Shown here: positions 57,344 through 64,000 of the stretch, in pieces
Layout of the letters: each line of letters starts with the position of its first letter
Position numbering within the stretch: the first letter of the stretch is position 1
Source: Nitrospiraceae bacterium
Lineage (GTDB): Bacteria > Nitrospirota > Thermodesulfovibrionia > Thermodesulfovibrionales > UBA6898
Assembly (NCBI GenBank): GCA_020347665.1
Contig: CP070737.1
Coordinates: 394,058 to 458,057, forward strand
Reading direction: 5' to 3'
DNA: 64,000 bases
Program-made: the position numbers and the translations under genes
The notes under the pieces: generated by a model
Database searches by the model: none
What the model was told of the DNA's origin: nothing
What the model saw: only the letters and a program-made list of their open reading frames with translations

Positions 57344-58333
57344 TTACTCCTTTTCGACCGGTAATCCGACACTTTTCATTTTATCTCTAAATTCTTCTTC
57401 ATATTCCTCGTACGTATGCACGTGAACAGGGTAATCCCAGGGATTCACATGTCTCTTCATGCGGTTATTATTAATGAGATTTCTGGTAGGACTGAGGAAA
57501 ACCCCGCCTACGTGCATGAGTTTGCTGAAGGGGAAATAGGCTAGCAGGACTGATATAAGGAACAGGTGAATATAGAATATAACTCCGACATTTTCCGGAA
57601 TCACCGGCGACAGGCTTAACCAGCCCATGGTGAGCGTTTTAACACCTACAACATGAACCTTAAAAAAATATCGCATAAGAACACCCGAAAGGGCTATGCC
57701 GAATATCAGGAATAACGGAAAGTAATCAGCAGCCAGTGAGATGTATTTGAGCTGAGGGATAGCAACTCTCCTCAGGAACAGATAAGTAACAGCACCCAGG
57801 ATAATGATATCGGTTGTATACAGCAGCGGAGCCCCTATCTGCAAAAAGGCATCCAGGCCCTCTACCATTTCGAGGACGAACGGAATATCTCCGAGAAAGA
57901 ATCTGAAATGTCTGATAACGATAATCAAAAAGGACCAGTGAAACGCCAGTCCCGCCAGCCAGAGCCATTTGGCAGAACCATACACCACTCTGTCCTCATG
58001 CATTTCAGTCTTCAGGTTTCTGAAGAGCGAACGGAAAAAGAGAATCTCGAGAGCCATTCTGACGATGACCCCAAACGTTGATGACGGGTTTTCAACTGTG
58101 CTCGCCTTTATCCAGGGAAGTGATTTCTGCTGACCACAGGTTGTCGGAATTCTGAACGGCACAGGAGAGCGCCCCCAGTTTCTAACGCGCAATATGAATC
58201 CGAGAACGAACACGGTAAAAGCTGCATACGGTATGACAATACCGAAGAGCACGTGCAGATGTGCTGCCTCTATTCCGGCATAGGCGATCAGCACGAGAAA
58301 AATAACCGTAAAAAACGGGACCGCTATATGCAT
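57344..58333 (-). CDS. dsrM: DsrM, cytochrome b subunit
   Basis: 329 residues with about five to six membrane helices of the NarI/HdrE type and His residues for two b haems (for example in LAFHWSFL, VIRHFRFF and FYIHLFLIS). It takes electrons from menaquinol. First gene of dsrMKJOP, two bases before dsrK. The stretch IPTTCGQQKSLPW (about 64-76) and the CxGQ-type segment are typical of DsrM. Confidence 0.94.
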   Translation of the reverse strand: MHIAVPFFTVIFLVLIAYAGIEAAHLHVLFGIVIPYAAFTVFVLGFILRVRNWGRSPVPFRIPTTCGQQKSLPWIKASTVENPSSTFGVIVRMALEILFFRSLFRNLKTEMHEDRVVYGSAKWLWLAGLAFHWSFLIIVIRHFRFFLGDIPFVLEMVEGLDAFLQIGAPLLYTTDIIILGAVTYLFLRRVAIPQLKYISLAADYFPLFLIFGIALSGVLMRYFFKVHVVGVKTLTMGWLSLSPVIPENVGVIFYIHLFLISVLLAYFPFSKLMHVGGVFLSPTRNLINNNRMKRHVNPWDYPVHVHTYEEYEEEFRDKMKSVGLPVEKE

Positions 58334-58357
58334 TTAGGTGCCTCCTTTCATTTCGTT

Positions 58358-58912
58358 CTATTGTGTTACATCATTCATATCATCAGCTACATGATTCTGT
58401 TTTTCTTTTAACAGGTTAGCCCTCTGTAAAAGCCTGAACGTCATGTCTTTTGCTTCATTGGACTTAATCTCGTAAATCTTTTCACGGCAGTTCATAAAGA
58501 TATCAAATGCCGTAAGAGCCAGGCCGTCTATCTGAGACTCAAGGGCAAGCAACTCATCAGCGTTGTGATTGTGAAGCACGTCCACGGTCAGTTCATCCCT
58601 GATGATATTCTTGAGCAGAAAAATAAATGAAATGGCCTGGGAGGGATTGAAGTTCTGTACAGCCCTTATCCTGACAATGTTGTCAATGAATTTTGAGACT
58701 TTTGCCTGATCCTGTTCATCTTTAAGAATTTCCTCAAATATGCCTTCTAGTCCCCTGGAAATAGTTGCGCCGACCGGATTGGCAAAGCGGTCTTTCTGGT
58801 CTTTCAGAAAACGTGATGTGTCAGGAGGGTACGTATCGATAATACGTTCAAACCATTTCTCGATGATATTTTCTTTTCGTTCAGACAGAGAGTCCCTTAG
58901 CGTCATCTGCAC
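58358..58912 (-). CDS. RsbRD N-terminal-type sensor protein next to dsrM
   Basis: 184 residues, all helical, starting with the LSERKENIIEKWFERIIDTYPPDTSRFL segment characteristic of the RsbRD N-terminal domain (a globin-like sensor fold, non-haem). No STAS or kinase domain follows, so it may sense a small ligand or redox state alone. 24 bases before dsrM on the same strand; this neighbour is common beside dsrM in sulfate reducers, as I recall. GTG start with a purine-rich stretch in front. Confidence 0.75.
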   Translation of the reverse strand: MQMTLRDSLSERKENIIEKWFERIIDTYPPDTSRFLKDQKDRFANPVGATISRGLEGIFEEILKDEQDQAKVSKFIDNIVRIRAVQNFNPSQAISFIFLLKNIIRDELTVDVLHNHNADELLALESQIDGLALTAFDIFMNCREKIYEIKSNEAKDMTFRLLQRANLLKEKQNHVADDMNDVTQ

Positions 58913-59062
58913 TATTTCCAGCCCCTCGCAGAATTATAGAGACAGCAGTTCATATCATGTGCCCAAAAAAGACAAGCATATAGATGAGAGTACATCAAAA
59001 GAAAAATTATCCCCTCAGATAAAAAATAATGAATTGGTATTATATTACCTAACAGACAACGA

Positions 59063-59100
59063 GTAACGAGCTACCATGGCGATCCCGGAACGCTCGTTAC
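59063..59100. terminator. Hairpin downstream of dsrC
   Basis: GTAACGAGC (59063-59071) pairs perfectly with 59092-59100, with a 20-base loop, 12 bases past the dsrC stop. T content after it is moderate on the minus strand. The remaining 58913-59112 gap shows no gene. Confidence 0.5.
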
Positions 59101-59112
59101 CCGCTTTTATAA

Positions 59113-59448
59113 CTAAACGCAGCCCGTAGGCTTCGGAAGTCCGGCATACCGGCATGCCTGTTTTGCCGGTCCGGCCGGATACAGCTCATACAGGTATTTT
59201 GTATTGCCTTTTTCAGGCCCCATGGTCTTACCAATCTCTTTAACAAGTATTTTGATCATAGGCGCGATTTGATACTTCTGAAAGTAATCCCTGAGGAAAT
59301 TGATTACTTCCCAGTGCGCTTCGGTCAGAGTAATACCATCCTCAGTTGCCATATGCTCTGCCAGTTCCTTTGACCAGTCGTCGAGGTTTGTAAGATATCC
59401 TTCCTCATCAACTTCGATTGATTGTCCTCCAAGGTCCAGTGTTGCCAT
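59113..59448 (-). CDS. dsrC: DsrC, sulfur-carrier protein of sulfite reduction
   Basis: 111 residues with the two redox cysteines of true DsrC: QACRYAG and the C-terminal KPTGCV, where the penultimate Cys accepts sulfur from DsrAB. It forms the trisulfide reduced by DsrMK. AAAGGGGG before the ATG. It stands apart from dsrAB, as is frequent. Confidence 0.96.
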   Translation of the reverse strand: MATLDLGGQSIEVDEEGYLTNLDDWSKELAEHMATEDGITLTEAHWEVINFLRDYFQKYQIAPMIKILVKEIGKTMGPEKGNTKYLYELYPAGPAKQACRYAGLPKPTGCV

Positions 59449-59540
59449 ATTTTTTGGCCCCCTTTCGTTATGCTAGAGTTGTGAATCTCGTGGGATGCAC
59501 TCCCAAAAAGGAAAAATTAAAAACAGTAATTACCATAGTT

Positions 59541-59571
59541 ATTATATTTCCAACATTTGTTTATCATGCAA
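59541..59571 (-). promoter_or_regulatory. Possible promoter of dsrC
   Basis: Minus-strand TTGCAT (59571-59566), 19-base spacer and TATAAT (59546-59541), about 95 bases before the dsrC start. The -10 is perfect and the spacer long. The rest of 59449-59733 is AT-rich with no gene. Confidence 0.4.
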
Positions 59572-59733
59572 GTTAACAGATAGGCTATAAACAGTAATAC
59601 AGATGGCCTTCAATGGTCAAATAAAAAAAACTTATCACAAAATCATCTTTATTTATCAGATAATTATGTGTCTCTGGAATTGGAATTGTTTCCCCGTTAC
59701 CGTTCAGGTAAATCGGCCGTAATTACAGTCTTT

Positions 59734-60090
59734 TTATTCTGTTTCAGTATTCTCAACACGGATAAACAGAAACGTGGGCTGTATCCTTCTTGTCGCAGCA
59801 GACAATCTGTTCCTTCTGCTATCAAAACTCAATTCCTGAACGTGATAGTCTTTATCGGGAATGAGACTCCATGCCCTGTCCCAATCACCGTTGCATGCGT
59901 ACACCAGGGCATCAACATACATCTCGCCAAGGCTGTGTCCTCCCCGATCATACCCATAGACCGCTCCACAAGAGCATTTTCCGCCAAGGAATGTGCTGCC
60001 GAGCCCTGTATCTATTTCTTGGGGCTCCCCTATCAGGAGCTTACAGAACGGACATTGTAATACATTAAGGTCAGTCTCTTTTTTTGGCAT
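59734..60090 (-). CDS. Zinc-ribbon protein of unknown function, dsr neighbourhood
   Basis: 118 residues. CPFC near residue 13 and CSC near residue 38 form a probable four-Cys zinc or Fe-S site; the GGKCSCGAVYGYDRGGHSLGEMY segment and the aromatic NGDWDRAW segment look conserved. It stands five bases from the HEAT-like gene and upstream of dsrC on the same strand. I know no function; the position makes it a candidate Dsr accessory protein. Confidence 0.65.
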   Translation of the reverse strand: MPKKETDLNVLQCPFCKLLIGEPQEIDTGLGSTFLGGKCSCGAVYGYDRGGHSLGEMYVDALVYACNGDWDRAWSLIPDKDYHVQELSFDSRRNRLSAATRRIQPTFLFIRVENTETE

Positions 60091-60095
60091 AATTC

Positions 60096-60761
60096 CTATT
60101 CGCTCGACTGTAATAGTATAACAGTTTCTTTTGCAATGTCTCCTACATTCATCGTCCTGAGATCCCCGTTTTCATAAACAGTAATTTCATTTTTGTCATC
60201 CCGGAGATGTTTTATGTCGTTGATACAGTCTGTTAAGCGCAGACAGCCCGCAAGCAGTATCGCATATGCGCGTACCTGAGCGTCTTCATTATCCAGGGAC
60301 GGCTTTACCAGAAAAGCTGAATTCTGAATAAGAGCGGGTCGTATGTCCCCAATCCGAACCAGGGCCCTGAGAACACCCCTTTTCAACATATCTTCATCGT
60401 AAAATGACGAGATAATCGGGCCAATGTCAGAAAAGACATCAGGGGAATTCCGGACTATCTCACCGAGCATTTCCGGTGCGCTCCATCCGATGCCGCCTGA
60501 TTCTTCGCGAATGGTCCACAATAGCCGTCCTATCAGGTTTCTGATCCGTTCCGGTTCTTTCTGCGCCATATTCCCTGAAATAATACCTAACGCTTCTATG
60601 GCCCTCCAGCAGAGCAGTTGATTTTTGTCATAGGCCAGTGAGATCAGGACCCGGAATATGCCGTGTTTTTTCTCTGAAAGAGCGATTAATTCCGGCATAT
60701 TGTTCTGCTCAAGGAGTTCTGTGATTCTTTTTCGTAATGTCATTGGTTTTTTTCTCTTCAA
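60096..60761 (-). CDS. HEAT/armadillo-like repeat protein (DVU0298-like)
   Basis: 221 residues of alternating helices, including CWRAIEALGIISGNMA, SAPEMLGEIV and RGVLRALVRIGDIRP, the pattern of HEAT-type repeats. Similar proteins occur in sulfate reducers such as DVU0298 of Desulfovibrio, by recollection. Cytosolic. It lies in the gap between dsrN and the zinc-ribbon gene; a scaffold role is guesswork. Confidence 0.65.
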   Translation of the reverse strand: MKRKKPMTLRKRITELLEQNNMPELIALSEKKHGIFRVLISLAYDKNQLLCWRAIEALGIISGNMAQKEPERIRNLIGRLLWTIREESGGIGWSAPEMLGEIVRNSPDVFSDIGPIISSFYDEDMLKRGVLRALVRIGDIRPALIQNSAFLVKPSLDNEDAQVRAYAILLAGCLRLTDCINDIKHLRDDKNEITVYENGDLRTMNVGDIAKETVILLQSSE

Positions 60762-60949
60762 TAATTCTTAAAACCTAACCCACCCGCTCGCTCTGATTGC
60801 TCAAGATGCCAAATCTGCAAAAATTAGCATTTCTTCTTAATCGATAGATACTGATTAAGAAGAAACCTCGGGTATGCTGCCAGCCAACTCTAAAAGGGTT
60901 CGATATTTTCATTTGTTCAACTCTCCGGACAAATGAAAAAAGTTATTTT

Positions 60950-61035
60950 TAACTGTCTGTGTTCTCTGTGAGAGCTTTTATTCTGTTCTTTGCGCCCTTT
61001 GCGACTTTGTGGTTCTTTTTTTTCTTTTCCTGCTC
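60950..61035. repeat. Degenerate short-period intergenic repeat
   Basis: CTGTCTGTGTTCTCTGTGAGAG and then TTTGCGCCCTTTGCGACTTTGTGG show an imperfect 10-12-base periodicity, a pattern I have seen in spacers of many unrelated bacteria. It lies in the 334-base gap 60762-61095, which has no gene. Confidence 0.45.
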
Positions 61036-61095
61036 GCTGTCTTTAAATCATTCCTGTTTTTATCGCCATGCATTCTGCGCTTTGCGTCTTACTTC

Positions 61096-62517
61096 CTACT
61101 GCTTACTTTTTTCTGTCTTTCGATATTGTATGGCACTCCTGACAAGACCGTCTGCCCACGTATCAGTACCGAGCGCGTGAATATGGGTGTACGTGGCCAG
61201 AACATTTCTGTAACAGAGTCCGTCCAGATGATCACTGATCCCCTGGCCCCGCTTCATCACGAAGGAATACTGCATACCCGCTTTTCTGTCAGTTTTCACC
61301 ACACGTGAATAATGGAATTCATGACCTTTCAAAGCCGTTCCCCGTTTGTAAAACGGGTTCTTCCTTTTCACCTCTACCACGGTATATCCATGGGCCTGCG
61401 GTATCTTCTCCAGGCTAAAGGTAACCGGAAATATACCAGCCATCGGATATGTCTTCGGGCCAAGCCTGAGCGCCTTTCCCAGATATATCAGGCCGCCGCA
61501 TTCAGCATAGACCGGGAGCCCGTTTTCAACCGCCCTCTTGAGTGATTTCTTGAAACGGGTATTTTCTGCCAGTGCTATGGCATGCGTCTCTGGAAATCCC
61601 CCCCCGATATACAGGGCATCAATGTCCCCGACGGTCTTTTCACGAAGTGCGCTTATTTCAACAAGGCGTACTCCCCTTTTTTCAAGAGCTTCAAAGTTGT
61701 CAGGATAATAAAACTGGAAGGCAGAATCCCTGACGATGCCGATGACCGCTCGGGGTTCCTTATTCCAGATGCTTGATTGTGAATGAGCATGTTTCGTTCT
61801 GACAGACGATGATGGAAGAGACGGTGCACTTCGGGCGATGGTATATATGCGGTCCAGGTCAAGATACTGTTCGGCTATATCTGACGCAAACGTGATTATG
61901 GTTTCTTTATCCGGGTGCTCTTGAAATGGTGTAAGCCCCATATGCCTTTCAAGGAGAATCCCGTTCGGTAGTCTGGGGATTGCCCCGAGGACCGGGACGC
62001 GACAATATTTTTTTATGGTTTTTCTGATGATATTTTCATGCCGGCTGCCTGCCACCCGGTTCAGTACTATACCCTTGATGTCGACAGTACGGTCAAACCG
62101 CTGCATACCATACACCATGGCCCCGGTTGTTCTTGTGACCTTGGTGCAGTCGAGGATAAGAATTACCGGAGCCTTCAATATCTTTGAAAGCTCAGCCGTA
62201 CTGAACGTGCCTGTGACATCCATTCCATCATAAAGGCCCCTATTGCCTTCAATGATCGCACAGTCAGCATCGCCGAAGTGTTCCTGAAAAGAACTGCGTA
62301 TACGTTTTCTTCCAGTCAGGAATTGATCAAGGTTGTAGCAATTCTGTTCTGCGGCCGTGTTGAGCCATCCTGCATCAATGTAGTCAGGCCCTTTCTTAAA
62401 AGGAGCTATGGTTAAACCCTGCTTTCTCAAGGCAGCAGTCAGCCCCAGAGACAGAATCGTCTTGCCTGAGCCGCCCCTGAATCCGGCAATGATAATCCGC
62501 GGATATCGCCTGCGCAT
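61096..62517 (-). CDS. dsrN: Cobyrinate a,c-diamide synthase family amidase (DsrN/CbiA)
   Basis: 473 residues from ATG 62517, behind an AGGAGGAGA stretch; the in-frame ATGs at 62559 and 62634 are less likely because the family starts close to the P-loop IIIAGFRGGSGKT (about 9-21 here). The C-terminal glutaminase domain carries the nucleophile Cys in VYAECGGLIYLG (about 317-328). In sulfate reducers DsrN amidates sirohaem to siroamide for DsrAB; a cobalamin role (CbiA) is the alternative. Location next to dsrB/dsrD favours DsrN. Confidence 0.85.
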   Translation of the reverse strand: MRRRYPRIIIAGFRGGSGKTILSLGLTAALRKQGLTIAPFKKGPDYIDAGWLNTAAEQNCYNLDQFLTGRKRIRSSFQEHFGDADCAIIEGNRGLYDGMDVTGTFSTAELSKILKAPVILILDCTKVTRTTGAMVYGMQRFDRTVDIKGIVLNRVAGSRHENIIRKTIKKYCRVPVLGAIPRLPNGILLERHMGLTPFQEHPDKETIITFASDIAEQYLDLDRIYTIARSAPSLPSSSVRTKHAHSQSSIWNKEPRAVIGIVRDSAFQFYYPDNFEALEKRGVRLVEISALREKTVGDIDALYIGGGFPETHAIALAENTRFKKSLKRAVENGLPVYAECGGLIYLGKALRLGPKTYPMAGIFPVTFSLEKIPQAHGYTVVEVKRKNPFYKRGTALKGHEFHYSRVVKTDRKAGMQYSFVMKRGQGISDHLDGLCYRNVLATYTHIHALGTDTWADGLVRSAIQYRKTEKSKQ

Positions 62518-62700
62518 GTGTTTCCGAATCTCCTCCTGTTTCGTACAGTAATAGTGCATTACCTCACCGTGAATATGCAAGATGTCCGGTATACAAAAGG
62601 TACGTTGTAATGGGAAAAAATCGGAATGAATCACAGGGACGCTTGTAAAGAAATGCTTATCTCTTACGATATGCTGTTCAGGAAGATAATAGGAAAAGAA

Positions 62701-62723
62701 CAGAGGGGCATATCTCCCCTCTG
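62701..62723. terminator. Bidirectional terminator after dsrD
   Basis: CAGAGGGG (62701-62708) pairs with CCCCTCTG (62716-62723) with a 7-base loop. T-rich tails exist on both strands (TTCTTTTCC on minus, CTTTTTTT on plus). It probably ends the dsrAB-dsrD transcript. Confidence 0.8.
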
Positions 62724-62754
62724 CTTTTTTTGATTCCTGGCAATGACTGCCGTT

Positions 62755-63003
62755 TTATTTAATAAGCCCTTTTTCCCTTAAATACTCTTCACTCGGTATC
62801 TCGACTGAACTGGCACCTCCGCCATATGAATACATCAGCCGTCCGACATCAATCATGGCCCTCATCGCCTTCTTGACTTCGTCTCGTTCGATATTCTCCG
62901 CGTCTGCAACACCTCTGATGATGTCCTTTTCCTTTAGTTTCTTTTTCCCTTTTGCTGCTTCCACAAAGGCAAAAATCTTATCCTGGAGTTCATTTAATTC
63001 CAT
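62755..63003 (-). CDS. dsrD: DsrD, activator of dissimilatory sulfite reductase
   Basis: 82 residues with a winged-helix-type core (KDIIRGVADAENIERDEVKKAMRAMIDVGRLMYSYGG) typical of DsrD, which is an allosteric activator of DsrAB and present mainly in reductive-type sulfate reducers. It follows dsrB by 72 bases. Its presence argues for sulfate/sulfite reduction rather than sulfur oxidation. Confidence 0.93.
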   Translation of the reverse strand: MELNELQDKIFAFVEAAKGKKKLKEKDIIRGVADAENIERDEVKKAMRAMIDVGRLMYSYGGGASSVEIPSEEYLREKGLIK

Positions 63004-63075
63004 ATGCTCACCCCCGTCACAACAGTTTATTGTGTTAGCAAAAAGGCAGCAGCCGTACGGCTGCTGCCTGCGTTA

Positions 63076-64000
63076 CTACCACTTGAATGTTGATGCAGTT
63101 CTTAATGTATCCCTCATAAAGGTGAAGTCGTCAATACTCTGGAACGTGAAATTGATATCAGTCAGTTTAAAGAACCGTTCCCAGCCGATTCGTTCGATCC
63201 ATTCACCTACCCGCTCATGCTTCCGGGCATGGCTCGCGTACACTTCAACGATATGTTTTACAGCAGCAACGACCTTGGGCCATCTCGGCGGGTCATTGGA
63301 AATATACGGAATTACGAGTTTTGAAAATTTCGGAGCACTCCTCAGACTCCCAACCTTTCCGCCTACAACAATAGCAATCCCGTCACGTTCAGGATCCTTA
63401 ATGCTGATCGGCGGACAGACCGTAAAACAGTTTCCGCAGTACATACATTTGGCATCATTGATCTTGACGCTCTTCTTGGCCGGATCCGGGCTGATCGCGC
63501 GGGTCGGGCAGGAAGCGATAACTGTCGGGAGTTCGCACATGTTTTTGAAATTGTCATGCGCTATGGTCGGCACCTTCGTATGAACCGCAACAAGCGCGAT
63601 ATCAGAACAGTGGACAGCACCGCACATGTTAACACAGCAGGCAACCGCAAGCCTGAGCTTGCTAGGAAGCCTCTTCGTCGTAAAGTAGTCCATAAGCTCG
63701 TCCATCATGGACTTAACCAGACCGGATGCATCGGTTGCAGCACTATGACAGTGTACCCAGCCCTGGGTATGGACGATATTTGTAACACCGGCGCCGGTGC
63801 CGCCTACAGGCATCATACCGTGCGCATTGCAGTCATCTACTAGGGCCTGCACTTTGTCAGCACTATCCACCATGAATTCAACGTTATTGCGGGTGGTAAA
63901 ACGCAGGTACCCGTCACAATGCTTATCAGCCATGTCACAGTAATCATTGATCAGTGAAGTGCTGATGAGCCGGGCGGAACCGATCCTGACAGTGTAACAC
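63076..64000 (-). CDS. dsrB: DsrB, dissimilatory sulfite reductase beta subunit (5' end outside window)
   Basis: The frame continues past the first Met at 63933 to the window edge ([19 protein letters not shown] and beyond), so the true start and N-terminal part lie outside. Visible about 308 residues: [13 protein letters not shown], the sirohaem/4Fe-4S cysteine region [14 protein letters not shown], and an inserted ferredoxin domain [13 protein letters not shown]. The C-terminus, about 55 residues after the ferredoxin part, is complete. DsrA should lie just beyond the edge. Catalyses six-electron reduction of sulfite together with DsrC. Confidence 0.97.
   Translation of the reverse strand, partial: CYTVRIGSARLISTSLINDYCDMADKHCDGYLRFTTRNNVEFMVDSADKVQALVDDCNAHGMMPVGGTGAGVTNIVHTQGWVHCHSAATDASGLVKSMMDELMDYFTTKRLPSKLRLAVACCVNMCGAVHCSDIALVAVHTKVPTIAHDNFKNMCELPTVIASCPTRAISPDPAKKSVKINDAKCMYCGNCFTVCPPISIKDPERDGIAIVVGGKVGSLRSAPKFSKLVIPYISNDPPRWPKVVAAVKHIVEVYASHARKHERVGEWIERIGWERFFKLTDINFTFQSIDDFTFMRDTLRTASTFKW

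Noticed and set aside
61009..61308. ORFs across the dsrN 3' end and repeat region
   Set aside because: Composition comes from the short-period repeat and the antisense of dsrN.

Overview
The window reads as a Gram-negative, anaerobic sulfate- or sulfite-reducing bacterium. At the right end it carries the dissimilatory sulfite reductase set: 3' part of dsrB, then dsrD, dsrN, dsrC and dsrMKJOP. It also has lipid A genes, multihaem c-type cytochromes, an adenosylcobalamin-dependent ribonucleotide reductase and an apparent selenoprotein. The mix fits Nitrospirota of the Thermodesulfovibrio type or Desulfobacterota; the sequence alone does not decide. I see no insertion sequence, prophage or CRISPR array, so this is ordinary chromosome.

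Layout. 1-10.3 kb (minus strand): a cut-off membrane peptidase-like gene, phosphofructokinase and a class II aldolase, then a tight lipid A/Kdo operon (gnnA-like, gnnB-like, lpxB, waaA, lpxK) followed by yjbQ, a PD-(D/E)XK-like protein and a 56-residue Cys protein. 10.5-18.7 kb: trpD, a cytochrome b plus 13-haem cytochrome c pair, a TM-helix protein, a family 2-type glycosyltransferase, trpG and trpE. 18.8-25.3 kb: tRNA-Gly and tRNA-Cys, a large unknown protein, a lytic transglycosylase, ZapB-like and ZapA, a NapC-like multihaem cytochrome and a broken DUF502 gene. 25.5-31.9 kb: nrdJ behind a promoter that carries an NrdR box pair, small conserved genes, a peroxiredoxin-like protein with in-frame UGA (UxxC), and alanine dehydrogenase. 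32-37.7 kb: a PilZ-PAS hybrid kinase and assorted small or decayed genes.

37.9-52.4 kb looks like an acetate-response locus. A small hydrophobic ORF overlaps the start of a kinase whose sensor is a sodium:solute symporter domain. An NtrC-type regulator follows, then a cNMP/CBS/nucleotidyltransferase protein, a DnaQ-like exonuclease, a sodium:solute symporter, a second CBS/nucleotidyltransferase protein and acs. Both the nucleotidyltransferase operon and acs have a -24/-12 sigma-54 promoter with the same upstream palindrome, TGTAAC-N14-GTTAC, so the regulator probably controls both.

52.4-64 kb: an isochorismatase-family hydrolase, a ferredoxin and the dsr genes. DsrMKJOP should pass quinol-pool electrons to the DsrC trisulfide formed by DsrAB. 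DsrD, DsrN (siroamide formation), an RsbRD-type sensor, a zinc-ribbon protein and a HEAT-like protein are the accessory genes here. Acetyl-CoA synthetase next to dsr genes fits growth on acetate or other short acids with sulfur oxyanions as electron acceptors.
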